24,460 bases of DNA from Firmicutes bacterium UBA7523 (GTDB taxonomy: Bacteria > Bacillota > Dethiobacteria > Dethiobacterales > Dethiobacteraceae), in NCBI GenBank assembly GCA_002479415.1, contig DLMZ01000031.1:81362-105821 (forward strand). The letters run 5' to 3'. Made by a program: the position numbers and the translations under genes. Position 1 is the stretch's first letter. Each line of letters begins with the position of its first letter. This document shows, one piece after another, positions 16,481-22,700 of this stretch. The notes under the pieces were generated by a model. It was given only the letters and a program-made list of their open reading frames with translations, ran no database searches and was not told where the DNA came from.

Positions 16481-17557
16481 ATGCCAAAAGTAATTGGCAA
16501 GATTATACTTATTGCTGCCGCACTGGCCATTATTATTCCCGTGGTTTTCTTGGCGTATTTAACAGTTATGAACACCAGACACAAAATGATAGAGGATGTT
16601 TACATTGAACATAACCGTGAGATTATAGCGCCGGCAAGCAATGATTTCTCCGTTACTATCTTTAATATTGGCTATGCCGGTCTTGATCAAGGCCAGGATT
16701 TTTTTGCCGACGGCGGCAAGTCATCCCGTGCGGAGAGCTTTGAAAAAACCATGGAAAACCTTAGCCAGATCTCAGCTTTTATCATGGAAAATGATGCCGA
16801 TTTCTTGATGATACAAGAACTGGATATTAAATCTAGGCGGAGTTATGATGTAAACCAATTTGCATATTTAAAAGAAAAGCTTCCAAATCACAGCAGTTCT
16901 TTTGCATACAATTACAATGCCATATGGGTACCCGTTCCTCTCTTTAATCCAATGGGATACGCCAACTCCGGCTTGGCCACATTTTCTAAGTATAATACAG
17001 CATCAGCTCAACGCTACCAACTTGAAGGACAAGAGTCATGGCCGGTTATTCTTGCCGAATTGGATCGCTGCTTCCTCCAGACAACAGTTCCTCTTGATAA
17101 CGGCCGAAGCCTTGTATTAATTAATCTTCACCTTTCTGCTTACGATAAGGGCGGAAAGCTTAGAAGTAAACAAGTAGAGCATGTAATTACCCACATGGAA
17201 GAGCTTTTCGCTGCCGGACATTATGTTGTTATAGGCGGTGACTGGAACCAACTGCTTAGCAGTGAATTAGAAAATAATCCCGACTTTATGGCAAAATGGC
17301 CCGAATGGCTCCACAGAATCCCCGATTCGCTTACAGCTACAGGCTTTAAGTGGGGCATAGATAAAAGCGTAATGACTGTGCGGGACCTTGACGCACCTTA
17401 CGTGGAAAATGATACGTTCGAAGCTATAATAGATGGCTTTCTTGTTTCCCCCAATGTTGAAATTATCTCAGTTACAGGCCATGACCATGGATTTAAATAT
17501 TCTGACCATAATCCGGTAACCTTGAAGTTTTCGTTAATTCCATATCAATGGCAATAA
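16481..17557 (+). CDS. Membrane-anchored endonuclease/exonuclease/phosphatase-fold protein
   Basis: A 358-residue protein with an N-terminal hydrophobic segment (about residues 8-30) and then the EEP fold seen in DNase I-like nucleases and phosphoesterases. Conserved catalytic blocks are all present: FNIGYAG near residue 63, metal-binding E113 in MIQELD, NLHLSAYDKGG, D254 and N256 in GGDWNQ, and the terminal SDHNP with D342 and H343. The substrate could be nucleic acid, phospholipid or a sugar phosphate; the fold alone does not say. The anchor suggests activity outside the membrane. Start is ATG at 16481 behind AAGGGGTG; a GTG at 16472 lies in that ribosome site. The stop touches the stop codon of the convergent AbrB-type pseudogene with no gap. 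Confidence 0.83.
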   Translation: MPKVIGKIILIAAALAIIIPVVFLAYLTVMNTRHKMIEDVYIEHNREIIAPASNDFSVTIFNIGYAGLDQGQDFFADGGKSSRAESFEKTMENLSQISAFIMENDADFLMIQELDIKSRRSYDVNQFAYLKEKLPNHSSSFAYNYNAIWVPVPLFNPMGYANSGLATFSKYNTASAQRYQLEGQESWPVILAELDRCFLQTTVPLDNGRSLVLINLHLSAYDKGGKLRSKQVEHVITHMEELFAAGHYVVIGGDWNQLLSSELENNPDFMAKWPEWLHRIPDSLTATGFKWGIDKSVMTVRDLDAPYVENDTFEAIIDGFLVSPNVEIISVTGHDHGFKYSDHNPVTLKFSLIPYQWQ

Positions 17558-17781
17558 TCATTTATCCCGAAGCTCCTCAATAATATCATTAGTCCGCTTT
17601 TTATTATTAGAAAGATAACCTAAATATTTCGTAAACGAAGAGGGGATAGCGTCATTTCTAACAATGTGCCTGTATGGGCTCTTAACAATTTCCACTTTAT
17701 CAACGGGTTGTAGCCCGAGGGATCCCGTACTTCCATAGGCAAGGTTATCTGTCCTTTAGATGTGATTTTAGTAGTCTTCAT
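17558..17781 (-). pseudogene. AbrB/SpoVT-type DNA-binding protein, single frameshift
   Basis: On the minus strand, ATG at 17781 behind AAGGAGG opens MKTTKITSKGQITLP, the classic swapped-hairpin AbrB N-terminus. Around 17720-17722 (Asp codon then CC) one base is missing. In the next frame the protein resumes exactly as expected, LGLQPVDKVEIVKS, and runs to an -EELRDK end and a TGA at 17558-17560. Restoring one base gives about 74 residues, a normal length for an antitoxin-like AbrB protein. As written, translation runs into out-of-frame sequence and stops at about residue 54. Both promoter and ribosome site are intact. No toxin gene lies downstream; the next gene converges on it. This is either recent decay or a sequencing error. 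Confidence 0.82.
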
Positions 17782-17820
17782 AGTAATACCTCCTTGGTAA
17801 GAAAAATATTTCCTACGCTA

Positions 17821-17849
17821 AGTATAGCAATATACTGAGCAGTATACAA
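17821..17849 (-). promoter_or_regulatory. Promoter and phased operator of the AbrB-type gene
   Basis: Reading the minus strand, TTGTAT (17849-17844), a 17-nt spacer and TATACT (17826-17821) form a good sigma-A promoter. The same DNA holds three alternating half-sites at 10-bp intervals: AGTATA (17821-17826), TATACT (17831-17836) and AGTATA (17841-17846), each separated by four bases. The phasing over the promoter suggests autoregulation by the downstream protein. Confidence 0.65.
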
Positions 17850-17988
17850 TTTGCCGAAAGAAAGTCCTAAGCTTTGAGGTCAAGCTAGTATAAGGATATT
17901 CTTTAGTCGATGAAGCTGAGGGTATTAAAAAAAATTATCAACTTTCGAAGATTAAGTTTTGGCACATATGAAAATGGTGGTGGCTTGA

Positions 17989-18453
17989 GTGAGGGATGCT
18001 GATAAGCCGAAGGAGACAGTAAGAGAAATTAGACTTGATGAACTTGACAAATTGCTTGAACTTTATAAGCATCTAAACGCAGATGATCCAGAACTTACAA
18101 TAGATGAAGGCTTGAAAAAGATATGGCATGAAATAATGGAAGATCCTAATCATTATTGTTTAATATCAGAGGATAAAGGGGTTGTCATTTCTTCATGTAT
18201 ATTGGTAATCATAAAAAATTTGACAAGAAATGCACGACCATATGCGTTAATTGAAAATGTGGTGACTCATGAAAGATATAGAAGAAAGGGATATGGAGCG
18301 GCGATATTAAAGAGAGCGATTGAAATAGCCAAAGAAAAGGATTGTTATAAGATAATGCTTATGACAAGCAGAAAAGAAGAAAACACATTAAGATTTTATG
18401 AAAGGGCAGGTTTTCATAGAGGAGAAAAAACGGCATTTATAATAAGGATGTAG
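17989..18453 (+). CDS. GNAT-family N-acetyltransferase
   Basis: A 154-residue GCN5-related acetyltransferase. The acetyl-CoA binding motif is ENVVTHERYRRKGYGAAIL (about residues 88-106, with the R-x-x-G-x-G core), followed by the C-terminal LRFYERAGF motif. Substrate unknown; small-molecule or protein amines are both possible. The GTG at 17989 follows a GGTGG-type site. AGA, ATA and AAA codons are markedly more frequent than in the ruv-que genes, which could reflect recent acquisition. The 207 bases upstream hold the AbrB-type promoter on the other strand and a short AGCTT/AAGCT repeat, but no gene. Confidence 0.88.
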   Translation: MRDADKPKETVREIRLDELDKLLELYKHLNADDPELTIDEGLKKIWHEIMEDPNHYCLISEDKGVVISSCILVIIKNLTRNARPYALIENVVTHERYRRKGYGAAILKRAIEIAKEKDCYKIMLMTSRKEENTLRFYERAGFHRGEKTAFIIRM

Positions 18454-18473
18454 GTTTAAGCGAAGACCTGTCC

Positions 18474-18582
18474 CTTACTTGTTTCGGGCTCCAGTAAACC
18501 GAGCCTTCTAATGCAATTAATGCTTCCAATACGAGGAGTTTTAAGCATATTAACCTGCTTGGGCACATACATTGCAAGTAAG
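18474..18582 (+). ncRNA. Candidate structured RNA or leader upstream of the yrzE-like gene
   Basis: A closing helix pairs CTTACTTG (18474-18481) with CAAGTAAG (18575-18582). Inside it are GGGCTC (18486-18491) with GAGCCT (18501-18506), and TTAATGCTT (18517-18525) with AAGCATATTAA (18543-18553), whose loop contains GAGGAG. This gives a multi-branched fold ending 7 bases before the GGAGGTGA of the next gene. I recognise no known riboswitch class. It could also be a remnant of a mobile repeat. Confidence 0.35.
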
Positions 18583-18602
18583 AACTTGTGGAGGTGACGC
18601 CC

Positions 18603-19001
18603 ATGCCGAGAAAGAGCGGTGCTGCCACTCAGATTAAGCCGACGGCGCCTGCATTAATTATTGCTAAAGGAGTGCTTCTAGCTTACTTTATTTCCCTTTG
18701 TGTTTTTCTTGTATTCAGTACGCTTATCCAATTTACGGGTTTGACGGAAGCAGTGCTTCCCTATGTTGCATATGCTACTTCTCTAACTACAATTTTTGCA
18801 GGAGCTGCATATGTATCAGGCAGGCTGGAAAGTAGAGGTTGGTTAAACGGCGGTATTACAGGATTAATTTATTTGGCCGGACTTTTCATTTTAGCATTAT
18901 TATTACTGCCTGATTTCAGCATTAATGCAGGCTACGTTTCAAAAGTTATTTTGGCCTTTGTTACAGGAGCTGCCGGCGGAATTTTTGGGGTTAATTCTTA
19001 A
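18603..19001 (+). CDS. TIGR04086-family membrane protein (YrzE-like)
   Basis: A 132-residue, strongly hydrophobic protein with four predicted membrane segments (about residues 20-44, 53-73, 82-102 and 110-130) and a basic N-terminus. Composition, length and the RLESRGWLNGGITGLIY loop match the TIGR04086 family, represented by YrzE in B. subtilis; function is unknown. In related genomes this gene usually sits close downstream of tgt-yajC, whereas here about 7 kb intervene. The ATG at 18603 follows GGAGGTGA; a GTG at 18588 overlaps that site and is rejected. Confidence 0.78.
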   Translation: MPRKSGAATQIKPTAPALIIAKGVLLAYFISLCVFLVFSTLIQFTGLTEAVLPYVAYATSLTTIFAGAAYVSGRLESRGWLNGGITGLIYLAGLFILALLLLPDFSINAGYVSKVILAFVTGAAGGIFGVNS

Positions 19002-19031
19002 CCATAATTTCATCACGATTATAGGCAGTTG

Positions 19032-19135
19032 AAAAAAGCGCATTGCTTTGTTGCAGCTCAACCCCGACATCCACAAGGCATACTTAGTATGCCTGCGGGG
19101 TGTCGGGGTTGTTTGCGTTGCGCACTACTTTTTTT
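19032..19135. terminator. Bidirectional terminator between convergent genes
   Basis: A 24-nt arm (19060-19083) starting AACCCCGACA pairs with 19087-19110, broken only by a 3-nt internal loop and one G-U pair, around a TTA loop. AAAAAA at 19032-19037 and a seven-T run at 19129-19135 lie outside, so it can stop transcription of both the yrzE-like gene and the minus-strand UPF0016 gene. Confidence 0.85.
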
Positions 19136-19145
19136 GAAAGTCCTT

Positions 19146-19418
19146 TTAAAATTTACCCAGCAGCAAAAGTATGCCTATGCCGATAAACGCTATTCCCGCC
19201 CCGTTTTGCAGGACATTGGGCGGGAATATTTTTATTAGCCAGCTTCCGGCAATTACGCCGATGAAAGAAGACAGCACAAGTGCAGATGCCGCTCCGAAAA
19301 ATACTGCTTTGGCAGATTCTCCCTGTGAAACTAAGAGCATAGTGGCAAGCTGGGTTTTATCGCCCAGCTCTGCCAAAAATATAAGCGTAAAAGTTGTTAG
19401 AAAGGCTTTGAACATCAT
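19146..19418 (-). CDS. Half-size UPF0016/GDT1-family cation transporter
   Basis: A 90-residue membrane protein with three hydrophobic segments and the family signature E-x-G-D-K-T at residues 17-22 (AELGDKTQLATMLL). Full-length UPF0016 proteins (TMEM165, Gdt1, bacterial Mn exporters) contain two such repeats in about 190-200 residues; this is a single repeat, which would have to dimerise. The likely substrate is Mn2+ or Ca2+, with export from the cytosol as the role. The first ATG at 19418 has GGAG 8 bases upstream; the next codon is also ATG. It is divergent from the MntR-like regulator, supporting a metal link. A minus-strand TATAAT lies at 19443-19438. Confidence 0.85.
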   Translation of the reverse strand: MMFKAFLTTFTLIFLAELGDKTQLATMLLVSQGESAKAVFFGAASALVLSSFIGVIAGSWLIKIFPPNVLQNGAGIAFIGIGILLLLGKF

Positions 19419-19437
19419 GGAATCATCTCCTTATCTA

Positions 19438-19443
19438 ATTATA
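19438..19443 (-). promoter_or_regulatory. -10 element of the UPF0016 gene
   Basis: A perfect minus-strand TATAAT 20 bases before the start codon. The -35 is weak: the best candidate is TTCATA with an 18-nt spacer. A weak -35 would fit an activated or riboswitch-free regulated promoter. I looked for a yybP-ykoY Mn riboswitch in the leader and there is no room for one. Confidence 0.5.
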
Positions 19444-19517
19444 TTCTCTTTTAGTACACTCTATGAACTGTAGATTCGGTGGCATTAGGTGTTATTTGTT
19501 GGCATAGACTAAAAATG

Positions 19518-19531
19518 TAGGCTGAGCCATA
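19518..19531 (+). promoter_or_regulatory. Candidate metalloregulator operator upstream of the MntR-like gene
   Basis: TAGGCTGAGCCATA contains the palindrome GGC-TGA-GCC and resembles the TTAGGCTAA-like core bound by DtxR-family repressors. A 10-of-14 match occurs upstream of feoA (20128-20141). It lies 21 bases before the TTG start. Confidence 0.45.
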
Positions 19532-19552
19532 AGATTTGGAGGGGGAAGAGCC

Positions 19553-20035
19553 TTGCTTACAGAAAGTATGGAAGACTATCTGGAAATGATTTACCGCTTA
19601 GTTGAAGAGAAAGGGTACGTCCGTGCTGTTGACTTGTCTGAAGCGCTGCATTTTCAGGCATCAAGCATTACAAAGATGATTCAAAAGCTGGATGAGGCAG
19701 AGTTTATTAAGTATGAGAAATATCGTAATATTTCTTTGACTGCTAAGGGTGAGCATTACGGCAAGTTTTTAGTATGGCGTGATTTTACTTTGAAAAAGTT
19801 TCTGCTCTTGTTGAATTCTCAATCCGGAATCGAGGAGCAGGTAGAAGGAATGGAGCATTACATTACACCTAAGACTATGCTTCTTATTAACAATCTTATT
19901 ACTTTTTTTGAAGCAAATCCTGGAGCGCTGCAATCTTTTCATGCTTTACAAAAAGGCCATGGCGACGAAAATGATGATGAAGGACTTAATCAGCTCAGGG
20001 CTTGGGAATTTCGCCACAACATGGAAGATAGATAG
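19553..20035 (+). CDS. MntR-like DtxR-family metalloregulator
   Basis: A 160-residue regulator that aligns without gaps to B. subtilis MntR through residue 87. It shares SMEDYLEMIYRLVEEKGY, a winged helix with SSITKMIQKLDEAEFIKYEKYR, and VEGMEH in the dimer domain. Metal ligands D8 and E11 are kept, as are the equivalents of E99, E102 and H103 (E98, E101 and H102 here). The equivalent of H77 is Asp (D77, in VWRDF). It lacks the SH3-like third domain of DtxR proper. Start is TTG at 19553 behind GGAGGGGG. It precedes feoAB and is divergent from a UPF0016 gene, so it probably senses Fe2+ or Mn2+ and represses one or both. The acidic C-terminal tail (DENDDE) is an extra feature. Confidence 0.88.
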   Translation: MLTESMEDYLEMIYRLVEEKGYVRAVDLSEALHFQASSITKMIQKLDEAEFIKYEKYRNISLTAKGEHYGKFLVWRDFTLKKFLLLLNSQSGIEEQVEGMEHYITPKTMLLINNLITFFEANPGALQSFHALQKGHGDENDDEGLNQLRAWEFRHNMEDR

Positions 20036-20038
20036 ATT

Positions 20039-20068
20039 GACCCGACTATTTGTCGGGTCTTTTCTTTT
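20039..20068 (+). terminator. Terminator after the MntR-like gene
   Basis: GACCCGAC (20039-20046) pairs with GTCGGGTC (20052-20059) around a 5-nt loop, followed by TCTTTTCTTTT. It separates the regulator from feoA. Confidence 0.88.
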
Positions 20069-20094
20069 CACATATTTTAATCTTACGGCATAGT
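20067..20094 (+). promoter_or_regulatory. Possible promoter of the feo genes
   Basis: TTCACA (20067-20072), 16-nt spacer and CATAGT (20089-20094). The -10 is imperfect. The surrounding GGCATAGTCT recurs as GGCATAGACT at 19501-19510, upstream of the regulator. Confidence 0.4.
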
Positions 20095-20127
20095 CTGGTA
20101 TCACAAGATTTCCGAGGGGAAATTATT

Positions 20128-20141
20128 TTGGCGCAGCCATT
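20128..20141 (+). promoter_or_regulatory. Candidate metalloregulator operator upstream of feoA
   Basis: TTGGCGCAGCCATT contains the palindrome TGGC-GCA-GCCA and shares 10 of 14 positions with the site at 19518-19531. It is 30 bases before the feoA start, downstream of the possible promoter, where bound repressor would block transcription. Confidence 0.45.
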
Positions 20142-20171
20142 TATTTGATATTTTGCAGAAGAGGTGACAAT

Positions 20172-20417
20172 GTGGAAAAGCAATGTGAGGATTTTACGCT
20201 CAGAGAGCTAAGCGTTGGTCAACGTGGTGTGGTTATGTCTTTGAGCTCTTTGGGAATTATGCGGCGGCGAATGCTCGATTTAGGTTTAGTTCCAGGAACA
20301 GTGGTGGAATCGGTCCGTCGAAGCCCCGCAGGAGATCCAACTGCATACAACATCAGGGGGGCAGTTATAGCTTTACGTGAGGAAGAGAGCAGTAAAGTGT
20401 ATGTGAAGCCACTTTAA
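20172..20417 (+). CDS. feoA: Ferrous iron transport protein FeoA
   Basis: An 81-residue cytosolic SH3-like protein. The family core is clear: LRELSVGQRGVVMSL, then RRRMLDLGLVPGTVVESVRRSPAGDPTAY, ending in ALREEESSKVYV. FeoA is required for FeoB function and probably binds its G domain. Start is GTG at 20172 with GAGGTGA just upstream; TTG at 20145 would add nine residues with no ribosome site. The gene for the FeoB G domain starts 24 bases after the stop. Confidence 0.9.
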   Translation: MEKQCEDFTLRELSVGQRGVVMSLSSLGIMRRRMLDLGLVPGTVVESVRRSPAGDPTAYNIRGAVIALREEESSKVYVKPL

Positions 20418-20441
20418 ATAATGTAAGGGAGGAGAATAGCT

Positions 20442-21212
20442 GTGGGATTAACGTATCAATCATCGGGCAAGGGAGCGCTGCGTGAAGATATCCTTAACTA
20501 TGAGACTAGAGGTGATTATGTTGTGGCATTGGCCGGTAATCCGAACACGGGAAAAAGTACAATATTTAATGCTTTAACAGGGTTGAAACAGCATACAGGT
20601 AACTGGCCTGGCAAGACAGTTTCTCAGGCTCTTGGCAACTATAAGCATGGGCAAAAGCTTTTTACTCTAGTTGATTTGCCGGGTACCTACTCACTGCTGG
20701 CTAATTCTCCTGAAGAGCAGGTGGCCAGGGATTTTATTTGTTTTGCTGAACCTGACGCAACAGTTGTGGTTGTAGACTCTACTTGCTTGGAGCGCAACCT
20801 TAATTTGGTTCTGCAGGTGCTGGAAATAACTCCAAAAACAGTATTGTGCCTTAATCTCATTGACGAGGCAAGAAGAAAGAAGCTGCTTATTGATGTGGAG
20901 TCGCTGGCATTAAGGCTAGGAGTGCCAGTTATTCCTACTGCAGCACGAAGCAAAGAAGGCTTAAGTTTTCTCAAGGAGACAATTAATCGGGTAGCGGCAG
21001 GTACTATACAGCCGGAGCCGCTTTGTCTGAAATATGAGGACAATATGGAGAGAGCAATTTCCGAGCTTTCCGATGAACTGGAGCAGTTGTTGCCGACACG
21101 AATCAATAAGCGTTGGGTTGCGCTGCGCCTGCTTGATGGTGATCTTACGGTGATAAACGGAATAAAAGAATTCTTGTCAAAAAATATGGCATTAGAGGGG
21201 TTTGCATCTTGA
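20442..21212 (+). CDS. feoB: FeoB G-protein and GDI part (separate gene)
   Basis: A 256-residue protein equal to the cytosolic N-terminal third of FeoB. After a 25-residue lead it has G1 GNPNTGKS (32-39), the switch I GNWPGKTV, G3 DLPGTYSL, the base-recognition NLID and the G5-like PTAAR. A helical GDI-type region follows to about residue 250, including RWVALRLLDGD. It has no membrane segment. In normal FeoB this domain is fused to the channel and controls Fe2+ uptake by GTP binding. Here a TGA closes it and the next gene begins with a four-base overlap (TTGA), so both halves should be made together. Start is GTG at 20442 behind AAGGGAGGAG. Confidence 0.9.
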   Translation: MGLTYQSSGKGALREDILNYETRGDYVVALAGNPNTGKSTIFNALTGLKQHTGNWPGKTVSQALGNYKHGQKLFTLVDLPGTYSLLANSPEEQVARDFICFAEPDATVVVVDSTCLERNLNLVLQVLEITPKTVLCLNLIDEARRKKLLIDVESLALRLGVPVIPTAARSKEGLSFLKETINRVAAGTIQPEPLCLKYEDNMERAISELSDELEQLLPTRINKRWVALRLLDGDLTVINGIKEFLSKNMALEGFAS

Positions 21213-22609
21213 AACATGAAGGAGAATTGGCAGGCCTTAACGAGGTAGTTAGGAAGGCAGCGGAATATCGGAATAAGCAGGACGAAAGTGTTAGAGATCA
21301 AATTGTTGCCAATATTTACAATGAAGCAGAAATATTGGCATCCGCAGTTACATCCCGTCGGGGAAAGAGTATAGATTGGGACCGTAAAATAGACGATATT
21401 GTTACTTCAAGGGTTTTAGGTTATCCTTTGATGCTGGTGCTCCTTGGCGTAATTTTTTGGGTGACATTAAGCGGTTCCAATGTTCCGTCCAATATGCTTG
21501 CTGATTTTTTCTTTGGCTTAGAAGAAAATTTGAGTGCTTTGGTTTTTCAGACCGGCGCTCCTGATTGGCTTCACGGACTGTTAGTTCTGGGTATCTATCG
21601 GTCATTGGCCTGGGTTGTTTCGGTAATGCTGCCGCCCATGGCAATATTTTTCCCAATCTTCACTTTGCTTGAAGACCTGGGATATTTGCCAAGGGTAGCT
21701 TTTAACCTTGACCGTGCATTTAAGCGAGTTGGGGCCCACGGTAAGCAGGCACTGACCATGTCTATGGGTTTTGGCTGTAATGCAGCCGGTGTTATCGCGG
21801 CTCGCATTATTGATTCACCAAGAGAACGGCTGATTGCTATACTTACAAATAATTTTGTGCCGTGCAACGGCCGTTTTCCGGCTATTATTGCCATATCTAT
21901 GATATTTTTGGCCGGTGGGGTAGTTTCGATGCGCGGCACAATGCTAGCTGCTGGTATGGTTGTTTTACTTGTTTTGCTCGGTATTAGCATTACACTCTTC
22001 ATATCTTGGTTACTGTCTAAAACGCTATTAAGGGGTGAGCCGTCATCATTTACCCTGGAATTGCCCCCGTATCGAAAGCCTCAGATTATTTCGGTTATTG
22101 TCCGTTCCCTTATTGACCGCACACTATTTGTATTAGCACGAGCAATTATTGTGGCGGCCCCGGCCGGCGCTCTCACATGGATATTTGCTAATGTTTATAT
22201 TGGCGACCTTTCAATACTGGGACACGTGGCTGGCTGGCTTGATCCCTTTGGTCGAGTTATTGGTCTGGATGGAATTATTGTTCTGGCATTCATTTTGGGA
22301 TTGCCGGCTAACGAAATTGTTGTGCCGATTATGGTAATGAGCTATTTGGCTGCCGGTTCAATGCTGGAGTTTGACAGCTTGCTTGCATTTCGTCAATTGT
22401 TGCTTTCCCATAACTGGACGATGTTGACCGCTCTTAATTTTATGATCTTCTCTTTATTGCATTTTCCCTGCGGAACAACGCTATTAACTATTCGCAAAGA
22501 AACAGGCAGCCTCAAATGGACAGTGCTGGCTGCAGTTATTCCCACAGTTGTTGCGATTATTGTTTGCTTTATTATTGCTCAAACAGCTCGTTTTGCCGGA
22601 CTTGTGTAG
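21209..22609 (+). CDS. feoB: FeoB membrane part (separate gene)
   Basis: A 466-residue membrane protein matching the FeoB C-terminal region, with about eight or nine membrane segments and two Gate (nucleoside-recognition-like) domains. Conserved cysteines are C190 (GFGCN), C219 (VPCNGR) and C421 (FPCGTT); the first site reads GCNAA where E. coli FeoB has GCNVP. The first 65 residues are polar and helical and correspond to the linker before the first membrane helix. Start is TTG at 21209 with GAGGGG 8 bases upstream, overlapping the previous gene. The two parts total 722 residues, as expected for FeoB. This looks like a real split, because each half has its own start, ribosome site and natural domain boundary. 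Confidence 0.88.
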   Translation: MKHEGELAGLNEVVRKAAEYRNKQDESVRDQIVANIYNEAEILASAVTSRRGKSIDWDRKIDDIVTSRVLGYPLMLVLLGVIFWVTLSGSNVPSNMLADFFFGLEENLSALVFQTGAPDWLHGLLVLGIYRSLAWVVSVMLPPMAIFFPIFTLLEDLGYLPRVAFNLDRAFKRVGAHGKQALTMSMGFGCNAAGVIAARIIDSPRERLIAILTNNFVPCNGRFPAIIAISMIFLAGGVVSMRGTMLAAGMVVLLVLLGISITLFISWLLSKTLLRGEPSSFTLELPPYRKPQIISVIVRSLIDRTLFVLARAIIVAAPAGALTWIFANVYIGDLSILGHVAGWLDPFGRVIGLDGIIVLAFILGLPANEIVVPIMVMSYLAAGSMLEFDSLLAFRQLLLSHNWTMLTALNFMIFSLLHFPCGTTLLTIRKETGSLKWTVLAAVIPTVVAIIVCFIIAQTARFAGLV

Positions 22610-22700
22610 AAAGCTATAAAGTCTTTGTTCTATTTAAGTTTCAGGTAACAATATATAAGTTTTAGGGCAATATAAAGAAAACAGTTTGCAGGGGGTTATT

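Noticed and set aside
17898..17990. 30-codon frame starting at an ATG before the GNAT gene
   Set aside because: No ribosome site, overlaps the GNAT start, and no recognisable sequence.
18437..18628. 63-codon minus-strand open frame over the branched structure
   Set aside because: No recognisable domain or ribosome site, and it overlaps the ends of both neighbouring genes.
19419..19552. yybP-ykoY manganese riboswitch before the UPF0016 gene
   Set aside because: With the TATAAT 20 bases before the start codon there is too little leader, and the signature loops are not seen.
20687..21301. 204-codon minus-strand open frame
   Set aside because: It lies opposite the conserved FeoB G domain, has no ribosome site and an unnatural Ser/Arg-rich composition. 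It is a shadow frame.
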